Positions 6,254-12,481 of a DNA stretch of 12,481 nucleotides are shown here, one piece after another. The DNA is from Oscillospiraceae bacterium (GTDB lineage Bacteria > Bacillota_A > Clostridia > Oscillospirales > Oscillospiraceae), in contig JAFWOX010000127.1 of NCBI GenBank assembly GCA_017545325.1, forward strand, positions 1 to 12,481, written 5' to 3'. The position numbers were made by a program, and so were the translations under genes. Numbering within the stretch: position 1 is the stretch's first letter; each line of letters begins with the position of its first letter. The notes below the pieces were generated by a model. It ran no database searches. It was not told the DNA's origin and saw nothing but the letters and a program-made list of their open reading frames with translations.

Positions 6254-6263
6254 GTATAATCTT
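6236..6263. promoter_or_regulatory. 28-bp palindrome over the modA -35 box, candidate operator
   Basis: Perfect 8-bp arms AAGATTAT (6236-6243) and ATAATCTT (6256-6263) are separated by 12 bases that contain the modA TTGACA. The centre-to-centre distance of 20 bases is about two helical turns, as expected for a dimeric repressor. It does not match the GAAC-N4-GTTC LexA box of Firmicutes, nor, as far as I can tell, the ModE box. It lies between the divergent modA and lexA promoters but only overlaps that of modA. Confidence 0.5.
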
Positions 6264-6280
6264 CTCCTTCTTTCTTTGCC

Positions 6281-6309
6281 TTGCAATGCGCCTCCGCTCC
6301 GTATATAAT
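6281..6309 (+). promoter_or_regulatory. lexA promoter
   Basis: A -35 TTGCAA (6281-6286, 4 of 6 matches) and a perfect -10 TATAAT (6304-6309) are 17 bases apart. Transcription would begin near 6316, leaving a leader of only about 16 nt that contains the AGGAGGG ribosome binding site (6320-6326). No LexA box is visible within or next to this promoter. Confidence 0.8.
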
Positions 6310-6331
6310 GATAAAATACAGGAGGGCCGAT

Positions 6332-6922
6332 ATGAAGGACCTGACGAAAAAACAGAAACAGGTGCTGGACTGCATCATCTCCTCCATCCGGGACCGGGGG
6401 TACTGCCCCAGCGTCCGGGAGCTGGGCCGGGAGCTGGGTCTCAGCTCTCCCTCCACCGTGAACAGTCATCTGGACAGGCTGGAGGAGCTGGGCTATATCC
6501 GCCGGGAGGCGGGAAAGAGCCGCTCCATCCGGCTGACGGACCGATGTACGGAGCCGGAGGGGATCCCCATCCTGGGCACCGTCGCCGCCGGACAGCCGAT
6601 CCTGGCGGTGGAGAATGCGGAGGGCTATGTCACCTATACGCCGGAGGGCTCGGGGGACTATTTCGCCCTGCGCATCAAGGGGGATTCCATGATCCGGGCC
6701 GGAATACTGGACGGGGACCTGGTGGTGGTGCGCAGCCAGGATACCGCGGACAGCGGCGAGATCGTCATCGCCCTGCTGGAGGACGAGGCCACCTGCAAGC
6801 GGCTCCGCCGGGAGCAGGGGCGGGTCACCCTCCTGCCGGAAAACGAGGCCTACTCCCCCATCGACGGGAGCCATGCCCGGATCCTGGGCCGGGTGGCCGC
6901 CGTGATCCGGACCTACGCCTGA
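6332..6922 (+). CDS. lexA: SOS transcriptional repressor LexA
   Basis: LexA represses DNA-damage genes and self-cleaves when stimulated by RecA filaments. It has 196 residues, close to the usual 200-210. The N-terminal winged helix spans about 1-70 (recognition region PSVRELGRELGLSSPSTVNS, 26-45). The cleavage bond is A86-G87 in TVAAGQPI, and the catalytic pair is S119 (KGDSMI) and K156 (TCKRL), so autoproteolysis should be intact. The start at 6332 is chosen because AGGAGGG lies 5 bases upstream and because the promoter (6281-6309) would lie inside the coding sequence if the longer reading frame from 6281 were used. It is divergent from modA and followed after 27 bases by cysS. Confidence 0.96.
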   Translation: MKDLTKKQKQVLDCIISSIRDRGYCPSVRELGRELGLSSPSTVNSHLDRLEELGYIRREAGKSRSIRLTDRCTEPEGIPILGTVAAGQPILAVENAEGYVTYTPEGSGDYFALRIKGDSMIRAGILDGDLVVVRSQDTADSGEIVIALLEDEATCKRLRREQGRVTLLPENEAYSPIDGSHARILGRVAAVIRTYA

Positions 6923-6949
6923 GTCCATCATAAAGGAAGGTTAGCGAAA

Positions 6950-8353
6950 ATGAAGCTTTATAATACCCTCAGCCGTCAGTATGAAGAGTTCAAGCCCCTG
7001 GAGCCGGGCAAGGTGAGCATGTATGCCTGCGGCCCCACGGTTTACAATTATATCCATGTGGGCAACGCCAGGCCCATCATCCTCTTCGACGTGCTCCGGC
7101 GCTATCTGGAATACCGGGGCTACCAGGTGACCTTCGTGCAGAATTTCACCGATGTGGACGATAAGATCATCCGCCGGGCGGGAGAGGAAGGCATTTCCTC
7201 CGCGGAGGTGGCGGAGAAGTATATTGCCGAGTACAGGAAGGACGCGGCGGGCCTGGGGGTGCGGGAGGCTACGGTCCACCCCAAGGCCACGGAGAACATC
7301 CCCCAGATCATCGATCTGGTGCAGACCCTCATCGAGAAGGGCTACGCCTACCCCTCGGGCGGGGACGTGTACTACCGCACCGCGAAATTCCGGGAATACG
7401 GCAAGCTCTCCCATCAGCCTCTGGAGGACCTCCAGGCCGGAGCCCGGATCGACGTGAGCGAACAGAAGGAGAACCCCATGGACTTCGCCCTGTGGAAGGC
7501 GGCGAAGCCCGGGGAGCCCGCCTGGGATTCCCCCTGGGGCCTCGGTCGGCCCGGCTGGCATATCGAATGCTCCGCCATGTCCAACCGGTACCTGGGCAAG
7601 ACCATCGATATCCACTGCGGCGGCCAGGACCTGATCTTCCCCCATCATGAGAACGAGATCGCCCAGTCCGAGGCGGCCAACGGCTGTCAGTTCGTGCGTT
7701 ACTGGCTGCATAACGGCTTCATCAGCATCAATAATCAGAAGATGTCCAAGAGCCTGAACAACTTCTTCACCGTGCGGGAGGCCGCCGAAGCCTACGGGTA
7801 CGGCACCCTGCGCATGTTCATGCTCTCCGCCCATTACCGCAGCCCCCTGAATTACTCTGAGGAGGCCCTGAACCAGGCCAAGGGCGCGCTGCAGCGCCTC
7901 ACCAACGCCCGGGATAACCTGGAATTCCTGGCTGCCAATGGTACGGACGCTTCCCTCACCGGGGAGGAGGAGGCCTTCCTGGTCTCCCTGGATCCCTATC
8001 GGGAAAAATTCATCGCCGCCATGGACGACGATTTCAACACCGCCGACGCCGTAAGCGCCATGTTCGAGCTGGTGCGGGACGTGAACACCGCCACCGGGAA
8101 GGACGGCTGCTCCAAAGCCCTGGCCAGAGCCTGCCTGGACCGGCTCCTGGAGCTGGACGGCGTTCTGGGCCTGCTGTACAGGCAGGAGGAGAAGGACGAC
8201 CTGGCGGAATGGGTGGAGGACCTGATCCGGCAGCGGCAGGAGGCCCGGAAGGTCAAAAACTGGGCCGAGGCGGACCGGATCCGGGACGAGCTGAAGGAAA
8301 AGGGCATCCTCCTGGAGGATACCAAGCAGGGGGTCAAATGGAAAAAGGCCTGA
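6950..8353 (+). CDS. cysS: Cysteine--tRNA ligase (CysRS)
   Basis: This class I aminoacyl-tRNA synthetase charges tRNA-Cys in the cytoplasm. It has 467 residues, the normal length. The HIGH-type motif is HVGN (36-39) and the KMSKS loop is at 264-268. The four zinc ligands that select cysteine are present: C27 (ACGPT), C207 (ECSAM), H232 and E236 (HHENE). The C-terminal region ends with the helical tRNA-binding part [20 protein letters not shown], typical of CysRS. The AAGGAAGG at 6933-6940 is 9 bases before the ATG. It sits 27 bases after lexA with no T-box or promoter in the gap, so it is probably cotranscribed with lexA. The linkage of lexA to cysS has no obvious functional logic. Confidence 0.97.
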   Translation: MKLYNTLSRQYEEFKPLEPGKVSMYACGPTVYNYIHVGNARPIILFDVLRRYLEYRGYQVTFVQNFTDVDDKIIRRAGEEGISSAEVAEKYIAEYRKDAAGLGVREATVHPKATENIPQIIDLVQTLIEKGYAYPSGGDVYYRTAKFREYGKLSHQPLEDLQAGARIDVSEQKENPMDFALWKAAKPGEPAWDSPWGLGRPGWHIECSAMSNRYLGKTIDIHCGGQDLIFPHHENEIAQSEAANGCQFVRYWLHNGFISINNQKMSKSLNNFFTVREAAEAYGYGTLRMFMLSAHYRSPLNYSEEALNQAKGALQRLTNARDNLEFLAANGTDASLTGEEEAFLVSLDPYREKFIAAMDDDFNTADAVSAMFELVRDVNTATGKDGCSKALARACLDRLLELDGVLGLLYRQEEKDDLAEWVEDLIRQRQEARKVKNWAEADRIRDELKEKGILLEDTKQGVKWKKA

Positions 8354-8392
8354 CGCGTTCAGCGTCGGGGGTTATGAAAATCGATTTATCCG

Positions 8393-8418
8393 TCCCGGCG
8401 CGCTGCGCCGGGATTTTT
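8393..8418 (+). terminator. Perfect intrinsic terminator between cysS and pcrA
   Basis: TCCCGGCGC (8393-8401) and GCGCCGGGA (8405-8413) form a 9-bp perfect stem with a 3-base loop, followed by five T (8414-8418). It ends only 6 bases before the AAGGAGG of pcrA (8425-8431). A smaller 5-bp hairpin (GACGC 8352-8356 with GCGTC 8362-8366) lies upstream. It should end the lexA-cysS transcript, yet no clear promoter fits between it and pcrA. Confidence 0.9.
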
Positions 8419-8438
8419 CCAAAGAAGGAGGTGCCGGA

Positions 8439-10589
8439 ATGGAACCCGATCTCAACTCCGCCCAGCGGGAGGCGATCACCGCCACGGAGGGCTTCATCCG
8501 GGTGATCGCCGGGGCGGGCTCCGGCAAGACCCGGGCCCTGACCCACCGCTTCGCCTACCTGGTGAACGACCTGGGCATCCTCCCCGGGAATATCCTCTGC
8601 GTCACATTCACCAACAAGGCGGCGAACGAGATGCGCCAGCGCATACACAACCTCACCGGGGACAACGACACAGGGTATATCAACACCTTCCATGGCTTCT
8701 GCGTCTCCGTCCTCCAGGAGGATATCAGCGCGGTACAGTACCCCAAGCGTTTCCTGGTACTGGATAATTCGGATATCGACTCCATGCTCCGGATCATCTA
8801 CGATGAGCGGGGCCTCACCCTGCGGGACATGACCTTCTCCGCCGCCCGGGACATGATCGAGATCCAGAAGCTCTTCAAAAAGCCGGATTACTACCTGGAC
8901 CTGATCAACCTCTCCCCGGAGGCCCTGCAGGAGAAATACCGCCTGGCCGCCGCCACCCAGGACATCATCTTCTACGGCTACCTCTGCCAGCAGAAGAAAT
9001 GCTTCGGCCTGGATTACAACGACCTGATCAAGTTCACCCTGTATGTTTTCCAGGAGAACGAGGAGATCCGGCTGAAATGGCAGCGGCGGCTGGAATACAT
9101 CATGATCGATGAATTCCAGGATATCGATCAGCTCCAGTATACCCTGATGGAGGTCCTTTGCGGCTATCACAAGAACCTGTTCATCGTGGGGGACCCGGAC
9201 CAGACCATCTATACCTGGCGGGGGGCGGACGTGCGCTACCTGCTGGACTTCGACAAGCACCATCCCGGCACCCGCACCATCATGATGATGGAGAACTACC
9301 GCTCCACCCCCCAGATCATCGCCGCGGCCAACTCCCTCATCTCCCGGAACGCCACACGGATCAAAAAGGACCTGATCCCCACCCTGCCGGATGGGGGGAG
9401 CGTTCTCTGCCACCACGGGAAGAACGCCGACCAGGAGGCGGAATGGATCGCCGCCCGGATCCTGGAGCTGGCGGACGCAGGCGCGAACCTGGGGGACGCG
9501 GCGGTGCTCTACCGGGCCCACTATGTCACCCGGAGCCTGGAGGAGGTCTTCCGGCGGCGGAAGCTCCCCTATACCATCTACAGCGGGGTGCAGTTCTACG
9601 GCCGGGCGGAGATCAAGGACGCCCTGAGCTACCTGCGCCTTCTGGCCTACCGGGATGATCTCTCCTTCCGGCGGGTGGTGAACACCCCCCGGCGGAACAT
9701 CGGCGTCAGCCGCATGAAGGTGCTGGAGGACTATGCCGCGGAGGAAGACTGCTCCCTGTATACCGCCCTTGTCCGCCTCTCGGACGACGAGCGCTTCCGG
9801 GGCACGGGGGCGCGGAAGTTCATCCGCCTGGTGGAGGAGCTGAGCGAGGGGATGGCGGAGCGCCCCGTCTCCGAGCTCCTGGGGGACGTGCTCCACCGGA
9901 GCGGGTATGAGGAGACCCTCCGCACCGAGGGGAGCCAGGAGCGGCTGGATAACCTGGCGGAGCTCCGGCAGAGCGTATACGAGTATGAGACGAGCTGCGG
10001 GGAGGAGGCCACCCTGGAGCATTACCTTTCCCATATCGCCCTGTTCACCAACGGGGATACCCCGGAGAACGCGGGGAAGGTGAAGCTCATGACCGTCCAT
10101 GCCGCCAAGGGCCTGGAGTTTCCCTATGTCTTCCTCTGCGGCATGAACGAGGGCATCTTCCCCTCCCGGAAGATCCGCACCCTCCCCGCCATGGAGGAGG
10201 AGCGGCGGCTGGCCTTCGTGGCCTTCACCCGGGCGCAGAAGCGCCTCTTCCTCTCCGAGGGGGAGGGCCGGGGGCTGGACGGCTCCCCCCGCTATCCCTC
10301 CCGCTTCATCCTGGATGTGGACCCGGAGCTCATCGAATATACCCAGCCGCCCCGGGAGGAGCTTATCCGGGAGGCCCGGAGCTATATCGCCGCCAACCAG
10401 TCCGCCCTGCCCGCGGAGGAAGGGCCCAGGACCCTTCCCCCCGGCGCCCGGGTAAAGCATCCCATTCTGGGGACCGGCACGGTGCTGGAGGCGGATACGG
10501 AGCGGAACGCCCATGTGGTGAAGTTCGACGCCATGGATACCCCCCGGGCCATCGCCTTCCGGGCGAAGCTGGAAATATTGGAGGAATGA
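8439..10589 (+). CDS. pcrA: UvrD/PcrA-type ATP-dependent DNA 3'-5' helicase
   Basis: This superfamily 1A helicase for nucleotide excision repair, replication-fork processing and transcription-coupled repair has 716 residues, within the PcrA range. Motifs in order: Q motif LNSAQREAI (5-13), Walker A AGAGSGKT (24-31), Ia TFTNKAANEMRQRI (56-69), II IMIDEFQD (221-228), III GDPDQTIYTWRGAD (251-264), IV ENYRST (285-290), V TVHAAKGLEF (552-561) and VI VAFTRAQKRL (594-603). The C-terminal GARVKHPILGTGTV (669-682) marks the PcrA/UvrD tudor-like domain that contacts RNA polymerase, favouring PcrA over Rep-type or RecB-type relatives. Motif III reads DPDQTIYTW where many PcrA proteins have DADQSIYRW, a subfamily variation. 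AAGGAGG is 7 bases before the ATG. A strong terminator stands directly upstream, and the gene overlaps the GH32 gene's upstream ATG. Confidence 0.95.
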   Translation: MEPDLNSAQREAITATEGFIRVIAGAGSGKTRALTHRFAYLVNDLGILPGNILCVTFTNKAANEMRQRIHNLTGDNDTGYINTFHGFCVSVLQEDISAVQYPKRFLVLDNSDIDSMLRIIYDERGLTLRDMTFSAARDMIEIQKLFKKPDYYLDLINLSPEALQEKYRLAAATQDIIFYGYLCQQKKCFGLDYNDLIKFTLYVFQENEEIRLKWQRRLEYIMIDEFQDIDQLQYTLMEVLCGYHKNLFIVGDPDQTIYTWRGADVRYLLDFDKHHPGTRTIMMMENYRSTPQIIAAANSLISRNATRIKKDLIPTLPDGGSVLCHHGKNADQEAEWIAARILELADAGANLGDAAVLYRAHYVTRSLEEVFRRRKLPYTIYSGVQFYGRAEIKDALSYLRLLAYRDDLSFRRVVNTPRRNIGVSRMKVLEDYAAEEDCSLYTALVRLSDDERFRGTGARKFIRLVEELSEGMAERPVSELLGDVLHRSGYEETLRTEGSQERLDNLAELRQSVYEYETSCGEEATLEHYLSHIALFTNGDTPENAGKVKLMTVHAAKGLEFPYVFLCGMNEGIFPSRKIRTLPAMEEERRLAFVAFTRAQKRLFLSEGEGRGLDGSPRYPSRFILDVDPELIEYTQPPREELIREARSYIAANQSALPAEEGPRTLPPGARVKHPILGTGTVLEADTERNAHVVKFDAMDTPRAIAFRAKLEILEE

Positions 10590-10591
10590 AG

Positions 10592-12148
10592 ATGGAACTG
10601 AAATGCGAGAGCCGGTATATCCTGCTCCCCGCCAGCTGGAACGCCAGACCCAAGCGCCTGTTTTTCCGGGACGGGGAAAAGCTGGTTCTGGATCTGGCGG
10701 TCTCCCTGGACCCGGACGAGCCGGATTATCTCTTTCCCGTGGATATCGCCCGGTTCCGGGGCAGGACCCTGGAGCTGACCTGCGAGCCGGAGGCGAGCTT
10801 CGCCGTGGAGCAGACGGAGGACCCGCCCCTGGATTACGCGGGAAAATACCGTCCCTGGGCCCATTTCACCGCCCGCCGGGGCTGGATCAACGACCCCAAC
10901 GGCCTGGTATGGTACCGGGGAAAATACCGGATGTACTACCAGCATAATCCCGCCGCCACCACCTGGGAGAACATGCATTGGGGCTCCGGGGAGAGCGAGG
11001 ACCTGGTCCACTGGCGGGAGCTGGGGGACGTGCTGTTTCCCGATGAGGCCGGGACCATCTTCTCCGGCAGCGGCATCGTGGACCGGGAGAACGTCTCCGG
11101 CCTGAAGCAGGGGGAGGAGGATCCCATCCTCTTCTTCTATACCGCCGCGGGGGGCACCTCCCGGACCTCCCAGGGCAGCCCCTTCACCCAAAACCTGGCT
11201 TACAGCACCGACGGGGGCCGGACCCTGGTGAACTGGTCCGGAAACCCGGTGATTCCCCAGCTGGCCCCGGGGAACCGGGATCCCAAGGTGATCCGGTACG
11301 AGCCGGAGCGCTGCTATATCCTGGCCCTGTACCTGGAGGAACACGACTTCGCCCTGTTCCGCTCTGAGGATCTCCTCCATTGGACGGAGCTTCAGCGCCT
11401 GACCCTGCCGGAGGACTGGGAGTGCCCGGATTTCTATCCTCTCCCGGCGGACGGGGATCCGGAGAAGCTCCGGTGGGTCTTTTCCGCCGCCTCGGACCGG
11501 TATCTCCTCGGGACCTTCGATGGCCGCCGGTTCACCCCAGAGGGGGAACCCGGGCAGCTGAATTACGGGGATGTGTCCTATGCCGCCCAGTCCTGGTCCG
11601 ATGAGCCCGGGGGAAGGCGCATCCGCACCGCCTTCATCAAGCAGGTGGTGCCGGGGCAGCCCTTCGGCTGCTGCATGGACCTCCCCCAGGAGATGAACCT
11701 GAAAACCGTAAACGGGGCCCTGCGCCTCTGCGCCTGGCCCGCGAAGGAGATCGAGGGCCTGTACCGGAGCAGCCGGACCCTGGAGGATCTGTCCCTCAGC
11801 CCGGCGGAGCCGGTGAAGCTGCGGGTGGGGAGCAAGGCCTGCGATATCGAGCTGGAATTCCCGGCGGACGCCGCCCTCACCCTCTCCCTCTTCGGCTTGG
11901 AAATGAAATACGAGGACGGGTCCCTGACCTGCGGGGAGAAGAGCGCCTCGGTGCGGGGGGAAAAGGGCCTCGTGCGTCTGCGGATCCTGGCGGATACCCT
12001 CAGCGCGGAGATCTTCGCGGACTCCGGCAGCATATTCCTGGGCATGGGGTATATCCAGGACCGCTCCCTGGATACCCTCCGGCTCACCGGGACCGGTACG
12101 GTCCGCAGTCTGGCTCTCCGGGAGCTGGGGCGATTCTGGGAAAACTGA
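10592..12148 (+). CDS. Glycoside hydrolase family 32 beta-fructosidase (invertase/levanase type)
   Basis: This enzyme hydrolyses terminal beta-fructosides (sucrose, inulin or levan oligomers); the exact substrate cannot be read from the sequence. From the start at 10592 it has 518 residues. The catalytic five-blade propeller begins near residue 85: nucleophile D101 in WINDPNG (98-104), FSGSG (157-161), transition-state stabiliser D230 in RDPKV (229-233) and acid/base E277 in ECPDFYPL (277-284). All three catalytic residues are present. A beta-rich C-terminal sandwich domain fills about 390-518. The first ~85 residues are an extra beta-rich N-terminal segment. No signal peptide or anchor is visible, so it should act in the cytoplasm on imported sugar, yet no transporter is next to it here. 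Start choice: the GGAGG at 10580-10584 is one base from the ATG at 10586 but 7 from the ATG at 10592. The pcrA TGA lies between the two. Confidence 0.94.
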   Translation: MELKCESRYILLPASWNARPKRLFFRDGEKLVLDLAVSLDPDEPDYLFPVDIARFRGRTLELTCEPEASFAVEQTEDPPLDYAGKYRPWAHFTARRGWINDPNGLVWYRGKYRMYYQHNPAATTWENMHWGSGESEDLVHWRELGDVLFPDEAGTIFSGSGIVDRENVSGLKQGEEDPILFFYTAAGGTSRTSQGSPFTQNLAYSTDGGRTLVNWSGNPVIPQLAPGNRDPKVIRYEPERCYILALYLEEHDFALFRSEDLLHWTELQRLTLPEDWECPDFYPLPADGDPEKLRWVFSAASDRYLLGTFDGRRFTPEGEPGQLNYGDVSYAAQSWSDEPGGRRIRTAFIKQVVPGQPFGCCMDLPQEMNLKTVNGALRLCAWPAKEIEGLYRSSRTLEDLSLSPAEPVKLRVGSKACDIELEFPADAALTLSLFGLEMKYEDGSLTCGEKSASVRGEKGLVRLRILADTLSAEIFADSGSIFLGMGYIQDRSLDTLRLTGTGTVRSLALRELGRFWEN

Positions 12149-12174
12149 GCGGCACGGGAACTTGCCTCCGGCGG

Positions 12175-12204
12175 CCCGGTTTCTCTTCCGCGAGAGAAAC
12201 CGGG
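12175..12204. repeat. 12-bp perfect hairpin downstream of the GH32 gene
   Basis: CCCGGTTTCTCT (12175-12186) pairs fully with AGAGAAACCGGG (12193-12204) across a 6-base loop, 26 bases after the GH32 stop. No U-tract follows on either strand, so it is not a standard terminator, although it may protect the 3' end of the mRNA or belong to an intergenic repeat element. Confidence 0.8.
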
Positions 12205-12215
12205 GAAAGAGCGCG

Positions 12216-12233
12216 GCAGGGGTGTTCCCCTGC
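12216..12233. repeat. 7-bp perfect hairpin GCAGGGG/CCCCTGC
   Basis: The arms at 12216-12222 and 12227-12233 enclose TGTT. It directly follows the 12-bp hairpin, so the 12149-12300 stretch is a chain of stems without a coding frame of merit. C and G runs continue to about 12250. Confidence 0.7.
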
Positions 12234-12311
12234 ACCCCCGGTGCCCAGGGCGCTGAAGCGAAGGGGACAAAGGTTCGATGATAAACAAGCGGGTGTTGAA
12301 CGTCAGCTTGC

Positions 12312-12339
12312 CGACTATGAATCTGCTTGGCAATAGTCG
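12312..12339. repeat. Inverted repeat with two alternative pairings in the 3' intergenic region
   Basis: CGACTAT (12312-12318) pairs with ATAGTCG (12333-12339). Alternatively TTGCC (12309-12313) pairs with GGCAA (12329-12333), using overlapping bases. An outer 6-bp pair (CAAGCG 12286-12291 with CGCTTG 12338-12343) is also possible. This segment is less GC-rich than its surroundings. I see no gene and no strong promoter between 12149 and 12438. Confidence 0.5.
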
Positions 12340-12401
12340 CTTGCTTTTCAGGGTGGTTATCTGTAGATCGGCAATGTTTTCCGTCCCCCCTCCCCCGTTT
12401 C

Positions 12402-12429
12402 CCAAACCGAAGCCTCTGCTTCGGTTTGG
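12402..12429. repeat. 12-bp perfect hairpin just upstream of the last start codon
   Basis: CCAAACCGAAGC (12402-12413) pairs fully with GCTTCGGTTTGG (12418-12429) across the loop CTCT. The 3' arm runs into the GGAG at 12428-12431 that serves the start at 12439, so the stem could affect translation of that gene. There is no U-tract after it. Confidence 0.8.
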
Positions 12430-12438
12430 AGAGGAGGA

Positions 12439-12481
12439 ATGACCGAACACTCGCGAGGGATCGCGGCCTTTGCGGTAACCG
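12439..12481 (+). CDS. Start of a truncated gene, possibly an EamA/DMT-type membrane transporter
   Basis: The ATG at 12439 opens a frame that stays open to the window end and gives MTEHSRGIAAFAVT. A GGAG at 12428-12431 lies 7 bases upstream, within the purine-rich GGAGAGGAGGA. A short polar start followed by GIAAFAVT resembles the first transmembrane helix of many EamA/DMT transporters, but 14 residues are too few to assign a family. Treat the product as unknown and the gene itself as probable. Confidence 0.4.
   Translation, partial: MTEHSRGIAAFAVT

Noticed and set aside
6255..6260. Second lexA promoter with TATAAT at 6255-6260
   Set aside because: No acceptable -35 lies 16-18 bases upstream, and the hexamer is explained as part of the palindrome arm.
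6122..6931. Long open frame on the minus strand across lexA and the intergenic region
   Set aside because: It is antisense to a fully motif-supported lexA, shows no family motifs, and is explained by the high-GC codon pattern. The same holds for the long antisense frames over moaA, moeA, modC, cysS, pcrA and GH32.
6923..6949. T-box leader for cysS
   Set aside because: Only 27 bases separate lexA and cysS, too short for a T-box, and there is no terminator or T-box sequence.

Overview
The window reads as chromosomal DNA from a GC-rich member of the Clostridia, plausibly an Oscillospiraceae-type gut anaerobe. This placement is an inference from high GC with GC-rich third codon positions, strong GGAGG-type ribosome binding sites, a Gram-positive-style LexA, a PcrA-type helicase, a lipoprotein ModA and a Moco/ABC gene order of the kind seen in anaerobic Firmicutes. 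No rRNA, tRNA, transposase, phage gene or CRISPR array is visible.

Left half (1-6263, all on the minus strand): a molybdate uptake and molybdenum cofactor operon. Read in the direction of transcription it runs: promoter near 6225-6253, a structured leader of about 200 nt ending in a textbook intrinsic terminator (6031-6060), modA (lipoprotein binding protein), a 398-base gap full of repeats, modB (permease), modC (ATPase), moeA (molybdenum insertase), a MoeA-like molybdopterin-binding protein with a four-cysteine tail, and moaA (radical SAM GTP 3',8-cyclase), which runs off the left edge. From modB to moaA the genes are packed with gaps of 1-2 bases or ATGA overlaps. Logically, ModABC imports molybdate, MoaA makes the first pterin intermediate, and MoeA inserts the metal. 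The leader plus terminator upstream of modA is a strong candidate for a Moco-type riboswitch.

Right half (6281-12148, plus strand): lexA has its own well-formed promoter, diverging from modA. It is followed by cysS, a perfect intrinsic terminator placed directly before the next ribosome binding site, pcrA/uvrD, and a GH32 beta-fructosidase whose start is interlocked with the pcrA stop. This is a housekeeping/DNA-repair cluster with an intracellular sucrose/fructan hydrolase attached to its end.

Right edge (12149-12481): a GC-rich intergenic stretch with several perfect hairpins, then a start codon at 12439 opening a gene that is cut off after 14 residues.

I found no clear undescribed multi-gene system. 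The most interesting parts are non-coding: the modA leader, a 28-bp palindrome over the modA -35 box, a 60-bp near-perfect duplication of the modA 3' end enclosing a block dense in inverted repeats, and the terminator in front of pcrA.
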